Source: Mesorhizobium plurifarium (GTDB taxonomy: Bacteria > Pseudomonadota > Alphaproteobacteria > Rhizobiales > Rhizobiaceae). From it: 64,000 nt of DNA. The stretch covers positions 5,163-69,162 of the forward strand of contig CCNB01000019.1 in the NCBI GenBank assembly GCA_000824785.1, in the 5' to 3' direction. Each line of letters starts with the position of its first letter. The stretch's first letter is position 1. The notes beneath the pieces are model-generated. The model ran no database searches, was not told the origin of the DNA, and was given only the letters and a program-made list of their open reading frames with translations. Shown one piece after another: positions 33,948-41,814 of this stretch. The position numbers were made by a program, and so were the translations under genes.

Positions 33948-34922
33948 ATGCGCGGACTTGATGACTTCCTGGCTGAATGCGACCACGCCCCACGCATCAA
34001 CGAACTTGCCGGCTTCTTTGCCGCGACAGCCGCAGGCAAGAACGGAGTTCCGCTGCGCAAACCCGTGGCCGACAACCGCCTGCTGCCGCGCGACGAACTT
34101 CTGCGCGACCTGGTCAGCCTGCACGCAGCGCGGCAGGGCTTTTTCGACCAGCATTACCACGGCAGCATTCCTTACAGATTGGAGGAAGAATGCCGGATGG
34201 CCTATGCGGTCCTGAAGTATGCTCGCCATCGCAACCAACCGCTCTCTCTGTACAGCCTTGGAACGGCGGAAGGCACAATGGCAAGGACGCTGTCGGAGCT
34301 GTCCGAGGGGCAGATACGCACCTTGTCGTGCAGCCCGAACCCTGAGAACTACGAATGCTTCATGGCGTATGGCGCGCCGCCGCATGCCGACTTCTTCATT
34401 GGCCCCTTCCACAGGCTGACCAAGGACGTTCTCGCCTCCACTCCGCGGCTGGCGGATTTCAGCTCCGGCTTCGATATGATCCTGGAGGACACCACTTTTC
34501 AGATGTACTCACCAAACCGGCCAGACCAGATCGAGTTCGTGAGCCAGCACCTCAAGCATGACGGGATCTTCGTCTTTGTCGAGAAGTTCCGGGCCACCGA
34601 CGAGACCGACTACAGGCTGCGTGAATACCAGAAGGATTTCGGCTTCAAGGCGCGCTATTTTCCTCCCGAAGAGATCGAGAAGAAGAAGGCCGCCGTCCTG
34701 AATACGATGTTCGGCAATGAGGTGACGGTAGCGGACATGGGTGAGGCTATACACCGGCATTTCAGCCACTGCGCGCTGACATGGAACAGCGGGAATTTCT
34801 ACTGCGTTGCAGCGAGCAACAGTGAGGAAAACCTGAACCGCTACGTTTCCCAGCTGGCCGCCCCGGCCATTCCACACGAATATGTCTACGAAACCAGCGT
34901 GCATGGCGGCTCCGCGGATTGA
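33948..34922 (+). CDS. Class I SAM-dependent methyltransferase
   Basis: 324 residues from the ATG at 33948 (AGAGG upstream). Motif I is SLYSLGTAEGTMARTLSEL (about 95-113), motif II region IRTLSCSPNP, motif IV-like FDMILEDTTFQMY, and post-motif HLKHDGIFVFVEKF. An N-terminal helical domain (1-90) precedes the Rossmann fold. The acceptor substrate cannot be told. Its gene is divergent from AraC, followed 60 bases later by LysR. Confidence 0.8.
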   Translation: MRGLDDFLAECDHAPRINELAGFFAATAAGKNGVPLRKPVADNRLLPRDELLRDLVSLHAARQGFFDQHYHGSIPYRLEEECRMAYAVLKYARHRNQPLSLYSLGTAEGTMARTLSELSEGQIRTLSCSPNPENYECFMAYGAPPHADFFIGPFHRLTKDVLASTPRLADFSSGFDMILEDTTFQMYSPNRPDQIEFVSQHLKHDGIFVFVEKFRATDETDYRLREYQKDFGFKARYFPPEEIEKKKAAVLNTMFGNEVTVADMGEAIHRHFSHCALTWNSGNFYCVAASNSEENLNRYVSQLAAPAIPHEYVYETSVHGGSAD

Positions 34923-34982
34923 CGCTGCCACAGCGTCGAGCCGGCTGGCCCACGGAAACTTTGTCCACGAGTCATCCGAGCC

Positions 34983-35951
34983 TTGAGACAGGCCAGCAAC
35001 ACTTTGCGCCGCCTGGACCATGTGTTCGCAGCTGTCGACCATGGCAGTCTCAGGCAGGCGGCAAAAGCTCTCAGGGTGCGGGAATCCTCCGTCAGCCGTA
35101 ACATCGTCGCCATGGAACAGGTGCTCGACATGCGGCTGTTCAATCGCGACGTGCATGGCGTGCGGCTGACGGAAGCAGGCCGCGCCTGGACGGACCTCGT
35201 GCGGGTTCATTACGAGGGCTTGCAGGACGCACTGGCCGGCGGTGATCACCGCAATCAGGACGCCAGGACAATCCGGATCGGATTGTGCGCACAGATGGGG
35301 CGCGCATTCGTGGCTCGCCTCGTGGAGCGCTTCCACTATCGTCATCCGGACGTCACCGTCGCCATCGAGGACATTGGACATGAAGAATGCCTGGCGGCGA
35401 TACGCCGGCGGCGCCTCGATATCGTCTTTGCGCACGGGCTTCAGAACACCGCCTCATGCCGAAGCGAGACATTCGCGCAGGAGCGGTTGTTCGTTCTCCT
35501 TCCCCGCGGACATCCGCTCGCCGACAGGCCTGCGGTGAGATGGCCAGATCTTGCAGGCGCCAGTCTCCTCGTTTCGGCTCCATCGCAGAGTGACCTCACC
35601 TTTCTGGAGCATATCGCTGCCAATGGAGGGCCTATCCCTCAGATATGCCGCGCCAGTGAAGCGACGGTCATCCTCAAGGTTCAGCTCGGTCACGGTGTGA
35701 CCCTGGCGGGAGAAGGGTTCGCCAGAGCGGTGGCCATAGAGTCTGCCGTCTGGAAGCCCATGCAGGGCCAGGGCAGCAGCAGGTCGATACAGGCGATGTG
35801 GCTGGAATCGAACCCCAAGCGCGCGCTGCTGCGGCTCGTCGGGACTGCACGGAACATGGCGCCGGCAAAGCCGCTCGAGCCTGTCATCAACCGAAGCGTG
35901 AAAGGCGCGCCACCAGTTACCAGCAAATCAGCCGATGCCAAACAGGCGTGA
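34983..35951 (+). CDS. LysR family transcriptional regulator
   Basis: 322 residues. The winged HTH is LDHVFAAVDHGSLRQAAKAL, then RVRESSVSRNIVAMEQVL, followed by a substrate-binding domain with IRIGLCAQMGRAFVARLVER. A LysR gene convergent with the DUF2274-trbI end is a recurrent neighbour of RlxS-type conjugation modules, so a role in control of transfer or in the element's core is likely but unproven. The start is a TTG, in keeping with the position of the HTH. Confidence 0.87.
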   Translation: MRQASNTLRRLDHVFAAVDHGSLRQAAKALRVRESSVSRNIVAMEQVLDMRLFNRDVHGVRLTEAGRAWTDLVRVHYEGLQDALAGGDHRNQDARTIRIGLCAQMGRAFVARLVERFHYRHPDVTVAIEDIGHEECLAAIRRRRLDIVFAHGLQNTASCRSETFAQERLFVLLPRGHPLADRPAVRWPDLAGASLLVSAPSQSDLTFLEHIAANGGPIPQICRASEATVILKVQLGHGVTLAGEGFARAVAIESAVWKPMQGQGSSRSIQAMWLESNPKRALLRLVGTARNMAPAKPLEPVINRSVKGAPPVTSKSADAKQA

Positions 35952-35966
35952 CTGAACGGCGAGACC

Positions 35967-36191
35967 TCAGCGGCTCCCCGAGCGCCTTGCGCTGGCAAAG
36001 CCACGATCCGTGGCAATGAACCGCTCCAGCATCGCAACGATCAGCCGTGGCGGCTCGGCAGGCGCTTGTCCCGCCTCGTGGCCGAGGATCTCGGCATAAG
36101 CGGTCAGGTCGCGATGCAGTGCGGCCGGCAGCTCCACCGTCACCTTTACAGGTTTGTCGTCGGCAATCGGCCCGAGTTTCAATTTTGCCAT
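35967..36191 (-). CDS. DUF2274 protein, end of trb operon
   Basis: 74 residues: MAKLKLGPIADDKPVKVTVE, then LPAALHRDLTAYAEILGHEAG and LIVAMLERFIATDRGF. It is a ribbon-helix-helix-like small protein always found after trbI in this module type. The start at 36191 is next to the trbI stop (36193). It may be an autoregulator of the operon, by fold; no direct evidence. Confidence 0.85.
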   Translation of the reverse strand: MAKLKLGPIADDKPVKVTVELPAALHRDLTAYAEILGHEAGQAPAEPPRLIVAMLERFIATDRGFASARRSGSR

Positions 36192-36192
36192 T

Positions 36193-37467
36193 TCAGCCTC
36201 CATAAGGTTCGAGCACGAGATCACGCGTGACGATGACGCGCACCGGGAAACCAGGCCGGATGGTGAGCGTCGGCGCTATGTTGAGCTGCCGCTGGACGAT
36301 CTGCTGGCCGGTCTGGCTGATGCTGTCGGAGGCGCCTTGGCGCAGGGCGCGTACGATATCACTTTCCTCGCCCGAGGAGCCTGCCTGGGCGCCGATGCTC
36401 AAAACCGTGGAGAGGGCTGCCGCCTTGAACAGCTCGCCCCAATGGTAATTCACGCCATCTTCCAGACCAGCATAGCCTTCGGCGTCGGCACCCGGCTCAC
36501 GTTCCAGAACGATTGAACGCCCGTCAGGAAAGATCATCCTCGTCCAGACCAGCAAAACGCGTCGCTGGCCGAAGCCGACGCCATTGTCGTACTGGCCTAT
36601 GAGCCGCGTCCCCTGCGGAACAAGGAGTATCCGCCCGCTGGGGCTGTCATAGACATTCTCTGTCACCTGGGCGGTGATCTGGCCTGGCAGGTCGGAGCGG
36701 ATGCCCGTGATGAGGGCGGCGGCGATCACGGCACCCGCCTGAAGGACGTTTTTCGACGCCGGTGATTCCACCCGATCCGGCGAGACAGTGCGCTTGTCGG
36801 GCGGCTGATCGAGGAAGGCACGCTGCCGGTCCTGCGCCGACGGTGTCGCAGGCTGCGACGCGAGGCCAAGGCTCGCAAGATCGGGCTGAGGCCTGGGGTC
36901 GGCACTGGTCTCAGCGACAACCGTGCCGCTGCCGGGCCGCGTTTGGGTAGATGCGAAAAGCCGCGCGGTCCTGGCTGCCTCCAACTCCTGCTGCCTTCGT
37001 TGCTCCTCCGGGTCGGCACCGGGGGCTTGCGGAGGCGCCACGAGACCGGCAGTGCGCGCGTTGAGGATCGGCCGGCCGAGATCGCCAGGAAGCGGCGGAC
37101 CGAGCTTCGGAACGCCCGCGTAGTCCTTTGGAAGGGCGGAGAGCCCGTCGGGGGTCTGGCGATTGTCGGTCGAATAAAGTTCCTGGCCCTGGTGCTCTTG
37201 TCGGTTCTGGAGCGCGTAGATCAGCGCCCCGCCGACAGCTAGGCTGGCGCCCAATCCCAATCCTGCCAGAATCTTGCGTGACAGCCGCGTCACGCGCGGC
37301 GGCTCGGCGCGCAGCCGCATGGCCGCGGCCGGCTCGTGGGTCAAGCGGCGGCCATCATCGTGGCCCGGCGACTCTGGCCATTCGTTCTCGTCGGCCGGGC
37401 GTTTCGAGCGGGCATCGTTCTCCGCGTCTAGAGCTTGATCGCTGGAGGGGTCGAATTTGTCGGTCAC
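36193..37467 (-). CDS. trbI: TrbI, conjugation channel protein (VirB10-like)
   Basis: 424 residues. Cytoplasmic Pro/Asp-rich N-terminus, one membrane helix (ILAGLGLGASLAVGGALIYAL, about 68-88), a Pro-rich linker and the VirB10 C-terminal barrel with AGAVIAAALITGIRSDLPGQ, then ENVYDSPSGRILLVPQGTRLIGQY and RVIVTRDL at the end. It spans the envelope, linking inner-membrane energy sources to the outer-membrane core. It overlaps trbG by 4 bases. Confidence 0.92.
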   Translation of the reverse strand: MTDKFDPSSDQALDAENDARSKRPADENEWPESPGHDDGRRLTHEPAAAMRLRAEPPRVTRLSRKILAGLGLGASLAVGGALIYALQNRQEHQGQELYSTDNRQTPDGLSALPKDYAGVPKLGPPLPGDLGRPILNARTAGLVAPPQAPGADPEEQRRQQELEAARTARLFASTQTRPGSGTVVAETSADPRPQPDLASLGLASQPATPSAQDRQRAFLDQPPDKRTVSPDRVESPASKNVLQAGAVIAAALITGIRSDLPGQITAQVTENVYDSPSGRILLVPQGTRLIGQYDNGVGFGQRRVLLVWTRMIFPDGRSIVLEREPGADAEGYAGLEDGVNYHWGELFKAAALSTVLSIGAQAGSSGEESDIVRALRQGASDSISQTGQQIVQRQLNIAPTLTIRPGFPVRVIVTRDLVLEPYGG

Positions 37468-38603
37468 GATGCCGGCCCTCCGCCGTCACCGCGGGTGCTG
37501 CTCGAACGCCAGGATTCGCCAGGACCTCGCATCCAGGACAATGCGCCGGTGCGTCGCCCATCGGTTCGAGAAACACGGACCCGGGTCTGGTTCTTACCGG
37601 CGCCGAAGCGAAGCTCGGCGGCGGCAAACAGCCGATCGACAACCATGTAGTTGCCGCGCACGCGATAGTTCACCAGCTCGGACGTGTCGCCTTGCGGCCC
37701 CACGACGAAGAGCGGCGGCATCTCGCCCTGTCCAATGCCGCGCGGGAACTCGATGAACACCTGCCTGCCATCGTCGAAGGCGCGCAGCGGGCGCCATGGC
37801 GCGCGATCGCCAGTCACCTCATAGCGGAAATTGACGCGGGACAGGTCGATCCCCGCCGACACCGGTTGCGCGGCCTCAGCCTGTTGGTTCTGGCGGTGCA
37901 GGGCAATGAGCTGGTCCTGTGGATATTGCCACGAGACCGATGCCATATAGGTCGACGGCGTCGAGCGCAGTTCCATGTGATAAGTGCGCCGGTCGGTATT
38001 GATGACGAGGTTGGTGAGAAGGTCGGCGCGGGTTGGCTTCACCAGGATGTGGACCTGCTTGGTCGCCCCGGTGCCGCTCTCCGTATCGCCGATGATCCAG
38101 CGCACGGTGTCGCCGGCTGCGACCGGACCGGAGCCGACAAGCTGCTCGCCGGGTTGAAGCGCGATGTCGGTAATCTGCCCCGGCGAAGCGTAGACCTGGT
38201 AGAGCGCGCCCTCGACAAACGGATAGGCCTGCATCGAGTTGATGAAGCCGTCGCGGACGGGCTGGACGCGCGCGGCCTGGTTGGCAAGGTTCACGCGGGC
38301 TGCGGGATCGCTTGGCTCCGGCCCGGGCCCCGCGCTCTTGCCGACTGGCTTCAGCTGGCCGGGCAGCGGCAATGGCTTCGCAAGCTCTACCACCTTAACT
38401 GGCGAAGGCGGATCGACCGCTCGCACGGCCGGGACCGGATCGTCGTAGGAGATCTCCGGCGGCTTCTGCCGGCTGGCGCATCCCACGAGCGCCGAAGTAC
38501 CGAGCAGAAATGCGGAAAATGCTATCTTGCCCAAGGCCGGCATCGCGCGGCGCGGGAGCGGCGGGCGCGCCGCGGGGGCGGATTTGCAGGTTGCGGACGT
38601 CAT
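37464..38603 (-). CDS. trbG: TrbG, outer-membrane core protein (VirB9-like)
   Basis: 379 residues. A lipoprotein-like or Sec signal with Cys (AFLLGTSALVGCASR, about 31-45) follows a basic N-terminus. A Pro-rich region (about 50-105) and the VirB9 domain come next (QVYASPGQITDIALQPGEQL, DTVRWIIGDTESG, and a C-terminal DGRQVFIEFPRG and GNYMVVDRLF). It forms the outer-membrane ring with TrbI. Coupled to trbI and trbF by ATGA-type overlaps. Confidence 0.92.
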   Translation of the reverse strand: MTSATCKSAPAARPPLPRRAMPALGKIAFSAFLLGTSALVGCASRQKPPEISYDDPVPAVRAVDPPSPVKVVELAKPLPLPGQLKPVGKSAGPGPEPSDPAARVNLANQAARVQPVRDGFINSMQAYPFVEGALYQVYASPGQITDIALQPGEQLVGSGPVAAGDTVRWIIGDTESGTGATKQVHILVKPTRADLLTNLVINTDRRTYHMELRSTPSTYMASVSWQYPQDQLIALHRQNQQAEAAQPVSAGIDLSRVNFRYEVTGDRAPWRPLRAFDDGRQVFIEFPRGIGQGEMPPLFVVGPQGDTSELVNYRVRGNYMVVDRLFAAAELRFGAGKNQTRVRVSRTDGRRTGALSWMRGPGESWRSSSTRGDGGGPAS

Positions 38604-39283
38604 TGGCCAAGCTCCTTCGACCAGTTGATGGCGTTGATGTAGATGCCGAGCGGGTTCTTCCTCAGCGTGTCGGCGTCGCGCGGAGGCTGGACGACGATGG
38701 TGACGATGGCGGACCAGCGCTCGGTTGCGGCAAGCGAGCCGTCCTGGTAGCGGCGCTCGATCCAGGCGATGCGGAAGCTCGCCGGCGAGGCGCGGATGAC
38801 AGACGAGACGTCCACCGCGACCTGCTGCTTGCCGATCCTGGTGAAGGGGTCGTTGGCGCGCGCATAGTCGTTGAGCGCCAGCGCGCCGCCCTGCGTCGTG
38901 AAATCATAGGCTCGCAGCCAGTTCTGCCGCAGGATGACCGGATCGGCCGGGATCGACCTCACCTGTTCGATGACATGGGCCAGATAGAAAGAGATCTGCG
39001 GATCGCTCGGCTGATAATCCGCGGCCGCCGGTCCCACGGCCTGTGCCTGGCCGAGCCGGTCGACCTGCACCACCCAGGGCACGATCGAGCCGCTGGCGGA
39101 CTGCCAGACGAGCGCGCCCGACATACCTGCGGCCAGCGCTAGCGAGCCGAAGGCCATGTAGCGCCAGTTGCGCGCCTGCTGGCGGGCGGAGCCAATGCGC
39201 TCATCCCACACCTGGGCGGCGCGCTGGTACGGCGTCTCCGGTCGAGGCGATTTTCCGTAGTCCGTTGACGGTCGTTTAAACAT
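38600..39283 (-). CDS. trbF: TrbF, VirB8-like assembly protein
   Basis: 227 residues. Short cytoplasmic N-terminus, one helix (about 45-66, YMAFGSLALAAGMSGALVWQ), and a periplasmic NTF2-like domain with VPWVVQVDRLGQAQAVGP, IAWIERRYQDGSL and IVVQPPRDADTLRKNPLGIY. VirB8-type proteins nucleate channel assembly. Overlaps trbG by 4 bases and follows trbL after 2. Confidence 0.92.
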   Translation of the reverse strand: MFKRPSTDYGKSPRPETPYQRAAQVWDERIGSARQQARNWRYMAFGSLALAAGMSGALVWQSASGSIVPWVVQVDRLGQAQAVGPAAADYQPSDPQISFYLAHVIEQVRSIPADPVILRQNWLRAYDFTTQGGALALNDYARANDPFTRIGKQQVAVDVSSVIRASPASFRIAWIERRYQDGSLAATERWSAIVTIVVQPPRDADTLRKNPLGIYINAINWSKELGQ

Positions 39284-39285
39284 GC

Positions 39286-40647
39286 TCAGTCGCTTTCAGA
39301 CAGGTTGATCGAGGAGCCGCCGCCATGGCTGTCGCCACTGCGAACGGCGTGAGCGGCGGCCTGGACGCCATGGGTCATCTGTTGCGAGCGCTTCATGCGC
39401 TTTGCCCAGGCGGGCTGGCTTTCGGCCGCGCGGTAGGTCACGCCGGCGCCGCCGCGGCCTGCGGCACTCCCGCCGATTGTGCCGGCGCTGGACGATCCGC
39501 CGGTCGTCTCGAAGGCGGCCAGAGTGCCGGCGCGGTGGCCCTCCTTCGTCGCGCCAGCAGCATGATTGGCCGCGCGCTTGAGCGGCGAGACGACAGCCTC
39601 AGCGCCAGCGGCGGCGACGCCACCCAATCCGGATGCCATGGCGGAGAAGCCGGACTCTCCGGCCGCGCCGAGCTGATAGGCCGTGGAAGCGCCGCCCGCG
39701 GCCGCGGCGCCACCGCGGGCCGCCGCCCCAGCGGCGCCGGAGAACGCCGCGCCTCCGGCGGCGGCAGCGCCGGCGGCTGCGGTCCCTGCCGCGACCATTC
39801 CCCCGGCGGCGAGGCCAACGCCGACCGCCGCGCCGGCGCCGAGCTGCGGGCCGCCGGAGACAAGGCTGTTGGCGATGCCCGGCCCGAATATGCCGAGACC
39901 GAGCAGCGACAGCGCGGCGAGCACGATCGCCATGGCGTCGTCGATCGATGGCGTGTCGCCGTTGAACCCGGAGGTGAATTCGGAAAAGAGCGTCGAGCCT
40001 ATGCCGATGACGACGGCGAGCACCAGAACCTTGATGCCGGAAGAGATGACGTTGCCGAGCACGCGCTCCGCCATGAAGGCGGACTTGCCGAACAGACCGA
40101 AGGGGATCAGCACAAAACCGGCAAGCGTCGTCAGCTTGAACTCGATCAGCGTGACGAACAGCTGCACCGCGAGGATGAAGAAGGCGAGCAGCACCAGCGC
40201 CCAGGCGAAGAACATGCAGGCGATCTGGATGAAATTCTCGAAGAAGGACCAATAACCCATTAGATTGGAAATCGAATCCAGCAACGGCCGACCTGCATCG
40301 AGCCCGGTCTGCGCCACCTTGCCCGGGCGCATGAGATCATCGACGGCAAAGCTGGTGCCCGATGCCTTCAGGCCAAGCCCCGCGAAGCTTTCGAAGACGA
40401 TGCGGGCGAGGTTGTTCCAGTTGGAGATGAGATAGGCGAAGACGCCGACGAACAGTGTCTTCTTGACCAGCCGCGCCAGGATGTCGTCGTCGGCGCCCCA
40501 GGACCAGAAGAGCGCCGCCAGCGTCACGTCGATGACGATCAGGGTTGTGGCGATGAAGCCCACCTCGCCGCCAAGCAGGCCGAAGCCGCCGTCGATGTAG
40601 CGCGTAAAGACTTCGAGGAAATGGTCGATGACGCCGGTGCCGCCCAT
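39286..40647 (-). CDS. trbL: TrbL, polytopic channel protein (VirB6-like)
   Basis: 453 residues. About six membrane helices in the first 280 residues (e.g. VGFIATTLIVIDVTLAALFW, FFAWALVLLAFFILAVQLFV), then an Ala/Gly-rich segment (about 270-340) and a hydrophilic C-terminus with QAAAHAVRSGD. The domain order is that of P-type TrbL. It should form the inner-membrane pore. Between trbF (2-base gap) and trbK. Confidence 0.92.
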   Translation of the reverse strand: MGGTGVIDHFLEVFTRYIDGGFGLLGGEVGFIATTLIVIDVTLAALFWSWGADDDILARLVKKTLFVGVFAYLISNWNNLARIVFESFAGLGLKASGTSFAVDDLMRPGKVAQTGLDAGRPLLDSISNLMGYWSFFENFIQIACMFFAWALVLLAFFILAVQLFVTLIEFKLTTLAGFVLIPFGLFGKSAFMAERVLGNVISSGIKVLVLAVVIGIGSTLFSEFTSGFNGDTPSIDDAMAIVLAALSLLGLGIFGPGIANSLVSGGPQLGAGAAVGVGLAAGGMVAAGTAAAGAAAAGGAAFSGAAGAAARGGAAAAGGASTAYQLGAAGESGFSAMASGLGGVAAAGAEAVVSPLKRAANHAAGATKEGHRAGTLAAFETTGGSSSAGTIGGSAAGRGGAGVTYRAAESQPAWAKRMKRSQQMTHGVQAAAHAVRSGDSHGGGSSINLSESD

Positions 40648-40649
40648 TG

Positions 40650-41045
40650 TCAGCGAACCTTCGCGCCAGAGGGCGCGGCCTGCATTGGCGACGTGCTCGG
40701 CCCCTCGCCTTCCTTCCGCTCGGGATCGGCCGATGCCGGTACCTTCGGGAACAGCGTCGCCGGCTGAGCGGGAGCGGGCGTGATGACCCCTTCCCGCTGG
40801 CGCAGAAACCGGCGCCGGCTTTCAGCCCACGCCCTCAGACAGCCGGGATCGCGGGGGCCGGTCTCGCCGATCCCCGAGCAGCGCAGTAATTCGGCCGCGA
40901 GCGGATCTTGCGGTGCTATGGCGCGGTCGCGCAGCGCGAGGGGCTCGGATTGCTTGTGGGCGCTCCTCGTCGCAATCACGGCCGCCGCGACAGCGGTTGC
41001 AACGAAGACCACCGCGACGAGGCGGGCGAACATCCTGGTGTCCAT
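40650..41045 (-). CDS. trbK: TrbK-alt, putative entry-exclusion lipoprotein-like protein
   Basis: 131 residues, MDTRMFARLVAVVFVATAVA with one N-terminal hydrophobic helix, then LLRCSGIGETGPRDPGCLRA and WAESRRRFL, the pattern of the alternative TrbK family. In RP4 TrbK gives entry exclusion, blocking uptake of identical elements. For this variant the role is by analogy. Start at 41045 is set by the conserved N-terminus. Confidence 0.8.
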   Translation of the reverse strand: MDTRMFARLVAVVFVATAVAAAVIATRSAHKQSEPLALRDRAIAPQDPLAAELLRCSGIGETGPRDPGCLRAWAESRRRFLRQREGVITPAPAQPATLFPKVPASADPERKEGEGPSTSPMQAAPSGAKVR

Positions 41046-41055
41046 CGCCCGGACC

Positions 41056-41814
41056 TCAGTTCTTGCCATAAAACATCTGCGCGTTGCCGGGCTGGTAACC
41101 CGCGCCCTGGGCCAGGAAACGGCGGCGCTGCTCCCTGCCCTGGTCGGCCGCGGTGGCCTGCTCGGCCGCTTGCAAGGCCTGCGCCCGGCCGTTCGCGGCG
41201 ACCACCGCGGTGAGATCGGCGAGTTGCTGCGCCTGCAGCGCAAGGAGCTGGTTGCCGGCCTGCGTTGCCTGGAGCGCGCCCGTCGCGCCCTGGCTCTGGC
41301 CAACCAGCGCCGACATCTCGGAGCGATTGGCGTCAATATTGCCGACGACGCCGGCCTGCACGCGCATAGCGTCCTGAAGGCCACCGACCGTGTTTTGCCA
41401 GCGCGAGCGCGCGTCACTGACGAGTTGCTGATCCGACGCCGATAGAGCGACCGCGCCGTATTTCTGCTGGAAGGCCTGATCGATCTGCTGGACGTCATAG
41501 GCAATGTTCTGCGCCTGGCCGAGCAATTGCTGGGTACGCTGCACCGACTGCTGGAGCTGCTGCAGCGATGAAAACGGCAGGCTTGCGAGATTGCGGGCCT
41601 GATTGATCAGCATCTGCGCCTGGTTCTGAAGCGAGGTGATCTGGTTGGTGATCTGCTGAAGCGAGCGTGCTGCCGTCAGGACGTTCTGCGAATAGTTGGA
41701 GGGATCGAAAACGATGAATGCGTGCGCCGGGACCACCGGCACCGTCGCGAGGCTGACGGGAGCGAGAGCCAGTGCGGCGGCGAACCGCATGGCAACGGAA
41801 CGATGCAGTTTCAT
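41056..41814 (-). CDS. trbJ: TrbJ, VirB5-like protein
   Basis: 252 residues. Sec signal MKLHRSVAMRFAAALALAPV with cleavage after AHA, mature start FIVFDPSNYSQNVLTAARSL. The rest is one long Gln-rich helical region (ITNQITSLQNQAQMLINQAR; VQRTQQLLGQAQNIAYDVQQ) typical of TrbJ. It is a minor pilus component and is also needed for mating contacts in relatives. Start overlaps the trbE stop by 4 bases. Confidence 0.9.
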   Translation of the reverse strand: MKLHRSVAMRFAAALALAPVSLATVPVVPAHAFIVFDPSNYSQNVLTAARSLQQITNQITSLQNQAQMLINQARNLASLPFSSLQQLQQSVQRTQQLLGQAQNIAYDVQQIDQAFQQKYGAVALSASDQQLVSDARSRWQNTVGGLQDAMRVQAGVVGNIDANRSEMSALVGQSQGATGALQATQAGNQLLALQAQQLADLTAVVAANGRAQALQAAEQATAADQGREQRRRFLAQGAGYQPGNAQMFYGKN

